From Sulfuritalea sp. (lineage in GTDB: Bacteria > Pseudomonadota > Gammaproteobacteria > Burkholderiales > Rhodocyclaceae), in contig JAOTRV010000024.1 of the NCBI GenBank assembly GCA_030247575.1, positions 1-64,000 on the forward strand: a stretch of 64,000 nucleotides of DNA. The letters run 5' to 3'. The translations under genes were made by a program, and so were the position numbers. The notes beneath the pieces were generated by a model, which did not search any database, was not told the origin of the DNA, and worked only from the letters and a program-made list of their open reading frames with translations. Shown here piece after piece: positions 29,930-38,816 of the stretch (position 1 is the stretch's first letter; each line of letters starts with the position of its first letter).

Positions 29930-32003
29930 TCGCGCCGACAGCCATGTCGGCGACCAGCAGTTCCTGGGCGCAGATGCGGCTACGTCGCGTCGGCTTGATG
30001 CGGTATTCGCCGCTGCCGTTCATTTCCCAGGCTTGGCAGTTGTCGGCGAGGTAGGGCTTGAGCCCTTCCTTGAGCACCCGCCGCTTGAGCTTCGGTTCCA
30101 GCACGGGGAAGCTGATTTCGATGCGGCGGAAGAAATTGCGTTCCATCCAGTCGGCGCTCGACAGGTAGATGTTCTGCTTGCCGTTGGCATGAAAATAGAA
30201 AATGCGGTGATGCTCGAGGAAGCGTCCGATCACCGAACGCACCCGGATGTTTTCCGAGAGGCCCTTCACCCCGGGGCGCAGCGAGCAGACGCCGCGCACG
30301 ATCAGGTCGATGGTGACGCCGGCCGCGCTGGCTTCGTAGAGGGCGGTGATGATCTCCGGTTCGAGCAGGGAGTTCATCTTGGCGATGATGCGCGCCGGCT
30401 TGCCGGCCCGGGCGGCTTCGATCTCGCCGCGAATCGCCGCCAGCATCTTCGAGTGGAGTGCAAACGGGGCCTGCCACAAGTGTTTCAGCGCGCTGGCCTT
30501 GCCGAGGCCGGTCAGCTGCTTGAACACTTCATTGACGTCGTCGCCGATTTCCGGATTGGCGGTCAACAGGCCGAAATCGGTATAGAAACGCGTGGTGCGC
30601 GGATGGTAGTTGCCGGTGCCGAGGTGGATGTAGCGGCGATAGCCGGCGTCTTCGCGCCGCAATACCATGAGCATTTTGGCGTGGGTCTTGTAGCCGACCA
30701 CGCCATACACCACATGCGCCCCGACTTCTTCGAGGCGTGAAGCGATGGACAAATTGGCTTCCTCGTCGAAGCGCGCCATCAGCTCCACCACCACGGTGAC
30801 TTCCTTGCCCTTCTCCGCGGCACGCAGCAGATGTTCCATCAGCACCGATTCGGCGCCCGTGCGATAGACGGTCATCTTTATCGCCACTACCTGAGGGTCG
30901 TCCGCCGCCTGCTGCAGCAGCTGGATCACCGGGGTAAACGACTGGAACGGGTGATGCATCAGGATGTCCTGCTTGCGGATGCTCTCGAAGATGTCGTAGC
31001 GCTTGGTCAGCACCTTCGGCAGGCCCGGCTGGAAAGGCGCATACATCAGGTCGGGACGATCCACCTGATCGGGCACCGACATCAATCGCACCAGGTTGAC
31101 GATACCCGGCACGCGGTAGAGGTCGCTGCGCTCCAGACCGAACTGCTGCAACAGGAAGTCGGTCATGACTTCGGAACAGTTGTCGGCGACTTCGAGCCGC
31201 ACGGCATCGCCGAAGTGGCGCTGCGGCAGCTCGCCCTGCAGGGCGATGCGCAGGTTCTTGACTTCCTCGTCATCGACGAACAAATCCGAGTTGCGCGTGA
31301 CGCGGAACTGGTAGCAACCGAGAACGTTCATGCCGGTAAACAGCTCATCCACATGTTCGTGGAGCACCGACGACAGAAACACGAAGCCGTAGTCGACGCC
31401 GCTCAGCGCCTTCGGCAATTGAATTACCCGCGGCAGGGCGCGCGGCGCCTGAACGATGGCGGCGCCCGAGTTGCGGCCGAAGGCATCCGTCCCTTCCAGC
31501 TCGACCGCAAAGTTGAGGCTCTTGTTCAGCACGCGCGGGAAGGGATGGGAAGGATCGAGTCCGATCGGCGTCAGTACCGGCATGACTTCCCTGAGAAAGA
31601 ACTCGCGTATCCAGGCGCGCTGCTTTTCGGTCCATAGGCTGCGCCGGAAGAAGGCGATGCCTTCCTTGTCGAGCGCCGGGAGGATCACGTCGTTGAGCAG
31701 TGCGTACTGCTCGGCGATCAGCTGATGCGCCTGGTCCGTGACGCGGCGGAAGACGTCGAGCGGCAGCATGCCGTCGGCGTCCGCGGCATGGCTGCCGAGC
31801 TTGAGCTGCTCCTTGAGGCCGGCGACCCGGATTTCGAAGAACTCGTCCAGGTTGGAGGAGACGATGCACAGAAAGCGCAGGCGCTCCAGCAAGGGCACGC
31901 GGCTGTCGGCAGCCTGGGCGAGCACGCGCCGGTTGAAGGCGAGCAGGGACAGTTCGCGATTGAGGAATTGATCGGGCGGGAAGCGACGCGACAAGGTCAG
32001 CAT
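29916..32003 (-). CDS. ppk: Polyphosphate kinase 1
   Basis: The 695-residue enzyme makes polyphosphate from ATP. The four domains are recognisable: the N-terminal FLNRELSLLAFNRRVL, the head domain, and the two C-terminal catalytic domains with the phosphohistidine motif HLGTGNYHPRTTR and YLSSADWMERNFFRRIE. Its stop overlaps the convergent sppA stop by 14 bases. It is divergent from ppx. Confidence 0.97.
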   Translation of the reverse strand: MLTLSRRFPPDQFLNRELSLLAFNRRVLAQAADSRVPLLERLRFLCIVSSNLDEFFEIRVAGLKEQLKLGSHAADADGMLPLDVFRRVTDQAHQLIAEQYALLNDVILPALDKEGIAFFRRSLWTEKQRAWIREFFLREVMPVLTPIGLDPSHPFPRVLNKSLNFAVELEGTDAFGRNSGAAIVQAPRALPRVIQLPKALSGVDYGFVFLSSVLHEHVDELFTGMNVLGCYQFRVTRNSDLFVDDEEVKNLRIALQGELPQRHFGDAVRLEVADNCSEVMTDFLLQQFGLERSDLYRVPGIVNLVRLMSVPDQVDRPDLMYAPFQPGLPKVLTKRYDIFESIRKQDILMHHPFQSFTPVIQLLQQAADDPQVVAIKMTVYRTGAESVLMEHLLRAAEKGKEVTVVVELMARFDEEANLSIASRLEEVGAHVVYGVVGYKTHAKMLMVLRREDAGYRRYIHLGTGNYHPRTTRFYTDFGLLTANPEIGDDVNEVFKQLTGLGKASALKHLWQAPFALHSKMLAAIRGEIEAARAGKPARIIAKMNSLLEPEIITALYEASAAGVTIDLIVRGVCSLRPGVKGLSENIRVRSVIGRFLEHHRIFYFHANGKQNIYLSSADWMERNFFRRIEISFPVLEPKLKRRVLKEGLKPYLADNCQAWEMNGSGEYRIKPTRRSRICAQELLVADMAVGAINVA

Positions 32004-32037
32004 GAAGGCTTTCGGAGGATTCGCAACGGATAATTAT

Positions 32038-32066
32038 GTGTCAATTCTGTTGCCGAATCATGACAC
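32038..32066. promoter_or_regulatory. Inverted repeat between ppk and ppx
   Basis: GTGTCA and TGACAC form a perfect inverted repeat with a 17-base spacer in the 97-base divergent promoter region. The minus-strand arm GTGTCAT is one base off a PhoB half-site (CTGTCAT), but no second direct half-site follows, so the binder is unknown. Confidence 0.3.
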
Positions 32067-32100
32067 GGATCAAAGCCGGGGCAGGAGGTAGAATCCTGCG

Positions 32101-33585
32101 ATGGCCTACGAACTGATTGCCGCGGTGGATCTCGGCTCCAACAGCTTTCGCCTGCAGGTGGGGCGGATCGTGGCCAACCAGATCTACCCCCTCGACGGGC
32201 TCAAGGAATCGGTAAGGCTGGCTGTCGGCCTGATGCCCGACAAGCGCCTCGACACCGCGTCGCAGCAGAGAGGCGTGGAAGCGCTGTCGCGCTTTGGCGA
32301 GCGTCTGCGCAACTTCGACCAGGGGGCTGTGCGCGCAGTGGCGACCAACACCTTGCGCGTGGCGAAAAATGCCTCGCAGTTTCTCGACAAGGCCGAGGCC
32401 GCGCTGGGTTTTCCCATCGAAGTGATCGCCGGGCGCGAAGAGGCGCGTCTGATCTATCTCGGGGTCGCCCACACCCTGGCGAATCCGCAGACGCGGCAAC
32501 TGGTCGTCGATATCGGCGGCGGGTCCACCGAGTTCATCATCGGCCAGAACATCGATCCGATCCAGCTCGAATCGCTCTACATGGGCTGCGTCAGCTTCAG
32601 CCTGCGTTTCTTTCCGGAAGGACGCGTCGACAAGCGCTCGTTCAAGGAGGCCGAGCTCGCGGCACGGCGCGAACTGCAGACCATCGTCCATGCCTATCGC
32701 GAAACGGGATGGGACGAGGCGATCGGCTCGTCGGGTACGGCCAAGGCGATCGTCGATCTGCTGGAACTGAACGGCTTTTCCGACCACGGGCTGACCCGCG
32801 ACGGACTGGAGAAACTGCGCAACGAACTGATACATGCGGGCGAGGCCTCGCGCCTGCGTCTGCAGGGACTGCGCGCCGACCGGATTCCAGTGCTGCCCGG
32901 GGGGCTCGCGATCATGTCCGCTGTGTTCAAGGAGTTCGGCCTCGAGCGCATGGCCTTCTCGGAAGGCGCCCTGCGGCTCGGCGTGCTCTACGACCAGCTG
33001 GGCCGGTATCACCATGACGACCTGCGCGAGGCGACCGTGAATCGTTTCATGCAGCGCTACGAAGTGGATCGCAAGCAGGCGGGGCGCGTCGCCCACACGG
33101 CACTCGGCCTGCTCAATCAGATGGTCCCGGAAAGCCGGGAGGCCGGGCATCCGGATGCGCAATTCCTGGTCTGGGCCGCGCGCCTGCACGAGATCGGAAT
33201 TTCCGTGGCGCATTCGAGCTATCACAAACACAGTGCCTACATCCTGGCCAATGCGGACATGCCGGGGTTTTCCCGGCGCGACCAGGCCCGCCTGTCGCGC
33301 CTGGTGCTCGCGCATCGCGGCAAGCTGGAGCGCGCCCAGCCCCTGCGCGGGGAAACTCCGGAATGGACGCTGGTTTTCTGCCTGCGTACCGCGGTCCTCC
33401 TGCATCGGGCGCGGGACGACCAGCCCTTGCCGCCGCGTACCGCCGGATTCACCCGCAACGGCTTCCAGATGCGGCTGGGCGCCGATGATCTGGACGCCCT
33501 GCCTCTGACCGCCGCGGCGCTGGATGACGAAGCGCAGCAATGGTCCGGCATCGGCAGCGAGCTGCGGATTCATCGCGACGCCTGA
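32101..33585 (+). CDS. ppx: Exopolyphosphatase / guanosine pentaphosphate phosphatase
   Basis: The 494-residue Ppx/GppA phosphatase has the ASKHA start AAVDLGSNSFRLQVG, the DIGGGSTEF phosphate-binding motif and a C-terminal HD-like helical domain. It shortens polyphosphate and may also hydrolyse pppGpp. Paired back-to-back with ppk, it makes a polyphosphate turnover locus. Confidence 0.95.
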   Translation: MAYELIAAVDLGSNSFRLQVGRIVANQIYPLDGLKESVRLAVGLMPDKRLDTASQQRGVEALSRFGERLRNFDQGAVRAVATNTLRVAKNASQFLDKAEAALGFPIEVIAGREEARLIYLGVAHTLANPQTRQLVVDIGGGSTEFIIGQNIDPIQLESLYMGCVSFSLRFFPEGRVDKRSFKEAELAARRELQTIVHAYRETGWDEAIGSSGTAKAIVDLLELNGFSDHGLTRDGLEKLRNELIHAGEASRLRLQGLRADRIPVLPGGLAIMSAVFKEFGLERMAFSEGALRLGVLYDQLGRYHHDDLREATVNRFMQRYEVDRKQAGRVAHTALGLLNQMVPESREAGHPDAQFLVWAARLHEIGISVAHSSYHKHSAYILANADMPGFSRRDQARLSRLVLAHRGKLERAQPLRGETPEWTLVFCLRTAVLLHRARDDQPLPPRTAGFTRNGFQMRLGADDLDALPLTAAALDDEAQQWSGIGSELRIHRDA

Positions 33586-33595
33586 TGTCGCGATG
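33571..33595. terminator. Hairpin across the ppx stop codon
   Basis: CATCGCGAC pairs perfectly with GTCGCGATG around a seven-base loop that contains the TGA stop codon. There is no U-run, so terminator function is uncertain. Confidence 0.35.
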
Positions 33596-33650
33596 CATGA
33601 CATGGCTATAGTCGAATTTCTCCCATGCTGCCGGCGCAAGTGCCTGCCTG

Positions 33651-34772
33651 ATGTCGGTCGCGCAGATTGAAGTCGTCGCCCGCGAGGGCGGGCGAGTCGT
33701 CAGGCTTTCCGGGCGCTGGACGGTGGCGACCACCTCGCAGCAGGTCGCTGCCCTGGCGGACGAGCTGGGTCGCGCGGCGGAGGCCGCCGCCGGCTGGGAC
33801 TGCCTCGATATGGAGGCGATAGACAGCGCCGGCGCCATATTGCTCTGGCGCGCCTGGGGCCGGGTCCTGCCGGCCCATTTGTCGATCAAACCCGAACATT
33901 GGCGGGTCTTCGAGCGGATCGATGCGGCCGATCACGTGCCGCGAGCGGCGCAGGTGCCGGTGTCGCCCTTGCACGGCGTGATGGTGATCGGATCGGCGGC
34001 GATCGGCGTCGGCCGCCATCTGATCGATTTTGTCGTCCTGATCGGCCAGTTCGGGATGAACCTCGGGCATGTCCTGCGCAACCCGGCCGATCTGCCCAGC
34101 CGGGAGATTTCCGCCAATCTTTACAAGAGCGGCGTGCGTGCGATGCCGGTCACCGCGCTGGTCGGCTTCCTCATCGGTGTCGTGCTTTCCTACCTGTCGG
34201 CGCTGCAGCTCAAGCAGTTCGGGGCGGACATTTTCATCGTGAACATCATCGGCCTCGGCATCGTGCGGGAGCTCGGGCCGGTGCTGGTGGCGATTCTGGT
34301 GGCGGGACGATCCGGTTCGGCGATGACGGCGCAGCTGGGCGTCATGCGCGTCACCGAAGAAATCGACGCGCTGGCGACGATGGGCGTGCCGCGCGGGCTG
34401 CGGCTGGTTTTTCCCAAGGTGGTGGCGCTGACCATCGCCTTGCCGCTGCTGGTCTTGTGGAGCACGGCGATCGCGCTGATCGGCGGCATGGTGTCGGCCC
34501 AGTTGCAGCTCGACATTTCCTACGGCTTCTTCTTCCAGACCCTGCCGCGCGTCGTGCCGGCGGCCAATTTGTGGATCGGGCTCGTCAAGGGCGCGGTCTT
34601 CGGCGCCTTCATCGCCCTGGTCGCCTGTCACTTCGGCCTCAGAGTGCGGCCCAACACCGAGAGCCTGTCCGCCAACACGACGGCATCGGTGGTCTCGGCG
34701 ATCACCGTGGTCATCATCCTCGATGCGATGTTCGCCATCGCGACGCGCGGCATCGGGCTGCCGGCCGTATGA
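33651..34772 (+). CDS. mlaE: MlaE-family ABC permease with fused N-terminal STAS domain
   Basis: The 373-residue protein combines a STAS domain (about 1-105, MlaB-like, LxxxxxIDSAGA pattern) and a MlaE permease with several membrane helices. The permease includes the coupling segment RSGSAMTAQLG and EEIDALATMGVP. It is the membrane part of an importer or retrograde transporter of phospholipids or other lipids. Fusing MlaB to MlaE in one chain replaces the separate mlaB gene of E. coli. It begins an mlaE-mlaF-mlaD-lipoprotein operon. Confidence 0.88.
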   Translation: MSVAQIEVVAREGGRVVRLSGRWTVATTSQQVAALADELGRAAEAAAGWDCLDMEAIDSAGAILLWRAWGRVLPAHLSIKPEHWRVFERIDAADHVPRAAQVPVSPLHGVMVIGSAAIGVGRHLIDFVVLIGQFGMNLGHVLRNPADLPSREISANLYKSGVRAMPVTALVGFLIGVVLSYLSALQLKQFGADIFIVNIIGLGIVRELGPVLVAILVAGRSGSAMTAQLGVMRVTEEIDALATMGVPRGLRLVFPKVVALTIALPLLVLWSTAIALIGGMVSAQLQLDISYGFFFQTLPRVVPAANLWIGLVKGAVFGAFIALVACHFGLRVRPNTESLSANTTASVVSAITVVIILDAMFAIATRGIGLPAV

Positions 34773-34782
34773 GAATCCTGCC

Positions 34783-35568
34783 ATGACGACTCCGGTCATC
34801 CGCATCCGCGATCTCGCCACCCGTTTCGGCGAGGCATGTATCCATCAGGGGCTCGATCTCGACATTCGGCGCGGCGAGCTGGTTTCGCTGGTGGGCGGCT
34901 CCGGCAGCGGCAAGACCACGCTGCTGCGCATGATCATCGGCCTGCTGATGCCGGACAAGGGCAGCATAGAGATCTTCGGCGAGCCGCTCTTCGGCGGCGG
35001 AGTGGCGCGCGAGCGCGCCTTGCGGCAGCGCTTCGGCGTGCTGTTTCAGCATGGGGCCCTGTTTTCGGCATTCAACGTGTTCGAAAACATCGCCTTTCCC
35101 TTGCGCGAACTGAAGCGCTATGACGACGGCACCATTCACGATCTGGTGATGCTCAAGCTGTCGATGGTCGAGTTGAGGCCGCATCATGGCAAGCTGATGC
35201 CGGCCGAGCTTTCCGGCGGCATGGTCAAGCGTGTCGCGCTGGCGCGCGCGCTCGCGCTCGAACCGGAACTGCTGCTGCTCGACGAGCCGACCGCCGGACT
35301 CGATCCGGACCGCTCCGACAGCTTCGTGCGCCTGATTCGCATGCTCGGCGAAGAACTCGGCCTCACCGTGATGCTGGTCACCCATGATCTCGATACCCTG
35401 GCGGCACTGTCCACGCGAGTCGCCGTGCTTGCCGAGCAGCGCATCCTGGCCTACGGCACGACCGACGAAATCATCCAGATCGACCATCCCTTCATTCGCA
35501 ACTTCTTCCTCTCCGAGCGCAGCGTGCGGGCCCTGCAGAATCATGGGCTCGCGACCGCGCCGAACTGA
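34783..35568 (+). CDS. mlaF: MlaF-type ABC ATPase
   Basis: The 261-residue ATPase has Walker A GGSGSGKT (38-45), the signature LSGGMVKR and Walker B LLLLDEPTAGLDP. It powers the MlaE permease. It starts ten bases after the permease gene; the internal Met at 34783 was used because the protein family begins there. Confidence 0.92.
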   Translation: MTTPVIRIRDLATRFGEACIHQGLDLDIRRGELVSLVGGSGSGKTTLLRMIIGLLMPDKGSIEIFGEPLFGGGVARERALRQRFGVLFQHGALFSAFNVFENIAFPLRELKRYDDGTIHDLVMLKLSMVELRPHHGKLMPAELSGGMVKRVALARALALEPELLLLDEPTAGLDPDRSDSFVRLIRMLGEELGLTVMLVTHDLDTLAALSTRVAVLAEQRILAYGTTDEIIQIDHPFIRNFFLSERSVRALQNHGLATAPN

Positions 35569-35580
35569 AAGCGCCGAACC

Positions 35581-36528
35581 ATGGAAAACAAGTCCCACGC
35601 ACTGGCTGCCGGCATCTTCACGATCCTGTTCGCCATTGCCGCGGCCGTAGCCATCTGGTGGCTGGGGCAGAGCGACGAGTCGACCACGACCTACCTTCTG
35701 GAAACGCGGGGCAGCGTGACCGGGCTCAACGTCCAGGCCCAGGTCCGCTACCGCGGCATCCGCGCCGGCAAGGTCTCGGCCATCGAGCCGGATGCGGCGG
35801 ATCCGCGGACGATCCTGGTGCGCATCACGGTCGACAACCGCTTCAAGCTGACCCGGGGCAGCACGGCCAAACTCGGCTATCAGGGCGTCACCGGCCTGGC
35901 CTACGTGCAGATCGAGGACGACGGCAGCTCGACCGAGCCGCTGCTCGCCAAGGACGGCGAGCCGGCGCGCATCGCCCTGCGCCCGACGCTGTTCGACACG
36001 CTGGGCGAGAAGGCCAGCGACATCATCGACAAGATCGGCGCGGTCTCGCTGCGGCTGGGCAAGCTGCTGGACGAGAAGAACGTCAACAACCTCTCGCGCA
36101 CGCTGGAGAACGTGGCGACGGCCTCCGATGGCCTGCGCGAGATGCCGGTCATCCTGGCCTCGATGCGCGAGGCGCTGTCGGAGAGCAATTTGCGCAACTT
36201 GCGCCAGATCCTGGCGCATGTCGAAAAGACGGCAGGGCAGGGCGCCCCCCTGGCCGCCGAAATGCGCGAACTGGTGCAGTCGATGAGCGTCCTCTCGCGC
36301 CGCTTCGATCAGCTGACGGGCAGTGCCGGCTACGAGCTGACGACGGGCATGCTGCCGCGCGCCAATGCCCTGATGCGCGAACTGGCGACCAATTCGCGGC
36401 AGCTTTCACGCGTTCTCGACGGGCTGGAGAACAACCCGCAGATGCTGATTTTCGGACGCGGGGCAGCCGCACCGGGTCCCGGCGAGGCCGGCTTTTCTGC
36501 ACCGATCAAACAGGGAGGGGAACGATGA
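35581..36528 (+). CDS. mlaD: MlaD/MCE-domain lipid-binding protein
   Basis: The 315-residue protein has one N-terminal membrane anchor (about 8-29), a single MCE domain (about 38-115, with RGSVTGLNVQAQVRYRGI) and a long helical C-terminal half. Six such subunits normally form a ring on the permease. The helical tail is longer than in E. coli MlaD and may reach into the periplasm. Confidence 0.9.
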   Translation: MENKSHALAAGIFTILFAIAAAVAIWWLGQSDESTTTYLLETRGSVTGLNVQAQVRYRGIRAGKVSAIEPDAADPRTILVRITVDNRFKLTRGSTAKLGYQGVTGLAYVQIEDDGSSTEPLLAKDGEPARIALRPTLFDTLGEKASDIIDKIGAVSLRLGKLLDEKNVNNLSRTLENVATASDGLREMPVILASMREALSESNLRNLRQILAHVEKTAGQGAPLAAEMRELVQSMSVLSRRFDQLTGSAGYELTTGMLPRANALMRELATNSRQLSRVLDGLENNPQMLIFGRGAAAPGPGEAGFSAPIKQGGER

Positions 36529-37145
36529 GCACATGGCCCATTGCAATACTTGCAGGCATGCTGGTGGCCGCGTGCGGCGGCAATGTGCGGGCGCCCGAAG
36601 CGGCCCGCTACGACCTCGGGAATCCGGCCGGGAAGGCCGCGGAAGCGCGGCCGGGGACGCGTATCCCGATCGCCGCGGTGGATGTGCAGGCCGCGTCGTG
36701 GCTCGCCGGGCCGGCCATGCATTTCCGTCTCGCCTATGTCGAGCCCCTGCGCCGCCAAAGCTACGCGGAAAGCCGCTGGGCCGCGCCGCCGGCCGAGCTG
36801 GTCGAGGGCTTCCTGAAGCGCCGCATCGTCTTCGGCCAGCCCGATTTCAACGGCGCCGGCTGCCGGCTGCAGGTGGTGATGGACGAACTGGAGCAACGTT
36901 TCGATGATCCGCAGGCGAGCCGGCTGGTGCTCGAAGTGCGTGCCCTGCTGACGCCCTCGCGGGGCGCCGAGATGCTTTCCCGGCGGACGTTCGCGATCCA
37001 CAAGCCGGTGCCGACCGCGGATGCGCGCGGTGGCGTCGCCGCCGCGCGCGACGCGGTGGTGACGCTGGGCGACGATCTCGGGCGCTGGCTCGACGAAGTC
37101 GTGCGCGAGAAGCCTGCTATCGTTGAGCGTTGCCGCACTTATTGA
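36525..37145 (+). CDS. ABC-type transport auxiliary lipoprotein (PqiC/PF03886-like)
   Basis: The 206-residue protein has a lipobox LVAAC with lipidated C17 and the ABC_trans_aux layout (RIPIAAVDVQAASWL, then AYVEPLRRQSYAESRWAAPP). Such lipoproteins sit in the outer membrane and complete MCE transport systems of the Pqi/Yeb kind. It overlaps mlaD by four bases (ATGA). No MlaC-like shuttle is encoded in the operon. Confidence 0.82.
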   Translation: MSTWPIAILAGMLVAACGGNVRAPEAARYDLGNPAGKAAEARPGTRIPIAAVDVQAASWLAGPAMHFRLAYVEPLRRQSYAESRWAAPPAELVEGFLKRRIVFGQPDFNGAGCRLQVVMDELEQRFDDPQASRLVLEVRALLTPSRGAEMLSRRTFAIHKPVPTADARGGVAAARDAVVTLGDDLGRWLDEVVREKPAIVERCRTY

Positions 37146-37166
37146 CGCAAATCTGGAGGGGACCCC

Positions 37167-38804
37167 ATGAGCAATCCTTACGCCACCGGACTGGACAAGA
37201 ATCCGGCCAATTACGTAGCGCTGACGCCGCTCACCTTCATCGAGCGGTCGGCTTACATCTATCCCGAGCGCGTGGCGACGATCCACGGCGGACGCCGCTA
37301 TACATGGCGCCAGGAATACGAGCGCAGCCGGCGCCTCGCTTCCGCGCTGGCGATGCGGGGAGTAGTCGCCGGCGACACGGTGGCCGCCATGCTCAACAAC
37401 ACGCCGGAGATGTTCGAGTGCCATTTCGGCGTGCCGATGTGCGGCGCGGTGCTCAACACGCTCAACACGCGCCTCGACCCCGAGTCGATCGCCTTCATGC
37501 TCAACCATGGCGAAGCCAAGGCGCTGATCACCGACCGCGAGTACTCGCCGATGGTGAAGAAGGCCCTGGCGCAGCTGGGGCGCGAGATCCTCGTCATCGA
37601 TGTCGACGATCCGGAATACGCCGGCCCCGGCGAGCGTGCCGGCAGTATCGACTATGAAGCGCTGCTGGCAAGCGGCCGTCCCGACTACGAATGGAAGACG
37701 CCGGCGGACGAGTGGGAGGCGATCTCGCTCAACTACACCTCGGGCACCACCGGCAATCCCAAGGGCGTGGTGTATCACCACCGCGGCGCCTACCTCAACG
37801 CGCTGTCCAACATCGTGTCCTGGGGCATGCCGCCGCAATCGGTGTATCTGTGGACGCTGCCGATGTTCCACTGCAACGGCTGGTGCTTCCCGTGGACCGT
37901 GGCGGCCAATTCCGGCACCAATGTCTGCCTGCGCCGCGTCGATCCCAAGCTGATCCTCGACGCCATCCGCGAACACAGGGTCAGCCATTACTGCGGCGCG
38001 CCGATCGTGCATTCGATGCTGATCAGCGCGCCGGCAGAGTGGCGCGAGGGCATCGAGCACAAGGTGTCGGCGCTGGTCGCTGCAGCGCCGCCGCCGGCGG
38101 CGGTGATCGAAGGCATGGGCCAGATCGGCTTCAACATCACCCACGTCTATGGCCTGACCGAAACCTACGGCCCGGCCGCGGTCTGCGCAAAGCACGACGA
38201 ATGGCTTTCCCTGCCGCTGGACGAGCAGGTGCGCCTCAACGGCCGCCAGGGCGTGCGCTACCACTGCCAGGAAGGCGTCACCGTGATGGACCCGGAGACC
38301 ATGCAGCCGGTACCCTGGGACGACCAGACCATGGGCGAGATCATGTTCCGCGGCAGCATCGTGATGAAGGGCTACCTGAAGAATCCACAGGCGACCGCAG
38401 AGGCCTTTCATGGCGGCTGGTACCACACCGGCGACCTCGCAGTGATGCAGCCCGACGGCTACATCAAGATCAAGGACCGCAGCAAGGACGTGATCATTTC
38501 CGGCGGCGAGAACATCTCCTCGATCGAAGTCGAGGACACGTTGTATCGCCATCCGGCCGTGATGGGCGCGGCGGTGGTGGCGACGCCCGATGCGAAATGG
38601 GGCGAAGTGCCCTGCGCCTTCATCGAGTTGCGCGAAGGCGCCGACGTGACGGCCGAGGAGCTGACCGAGTTCTGCCGCCAGCGCATGGCGCGCTTCAAGG
38701 TGCCCAAATACTTCATTTTCGAAGCCCTGCCGAAAACCTCGACGGGCAAGATACAGAAGTTCGTGCTGCGCCAGAAGGCGAAGTCGACGCTGTCCTTCGA
38801 GTAG
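37167..38804 (+). CDS. Acyl-CoA synthetase (medium/long-chain, AMP-forming)
   Basis: The 545-residue ANL-family ligase has P-loop YTSGTTGNPKG (190-200), YGLTETYGP, the YHTGDLA motif and the catalytic Lys near STGKIQKF. It activates a carboxylic acid as its acyl-AMP and then acyl-CoA. Similarity is strongest to ligases for fatty or alkyl acids, but the chain length cannot be read. It follows the Mla operon by 21 bases and may be co-transcribed. Confidence 0.88.
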   Translation: MSNPYATGLDKNPANYVALTPLTFIERSAYIYPERVATIHGGRRYTWRQEYERSRRLASALAMRGVVAGDTVAAMLNNTPEMFECHFGVPMCGAVLNTLNTRLDPESIAFMLNHGEAKALITDREYSPMVKKALAQLGREILVIDVDDPEYAGPGERAGSIDYEALLASGRPDYEWKTPADEWEAISLNYTSGTTGNPKGVVYHHRGAYLNALSNIVSWGMPPQSVYLWTLPMFHCNGWCFPWTVAANSGTNVCLRRVDPKLILDAIREHRVSHYCGAPIVHSMLISAPAEWREGIEHKVSALVAAAPPPAAVIEGMGQIGFNITHVYGLTETYGPAAVCAKHDEWLSLPLDEQVRLNGRQGVRYHCQEGVTVMDPETMQPVPWDDQTMGEIMFRGSIVMKGYLKNPQATAEAFHGGWYHTGDLAVMQPDGYIKIKDRSKDVIISGGENISSIEVEDTLYRHPAVMGAAVVATPDAKWGEVPCAFIELREGADVTAEELTEFCRQRMARFKVPKYFIFEALPKTSTGKIQKFVLRQKAKSTLSFE

Positions 38805-38816
38805 GGGCGGACAGTC

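Noticed and set aside
32038-32066. Pho box controlling ppk and ppx
   Set aside because: Only one half-site matches, and the expected second direct half-site at an 11-base step is absent.
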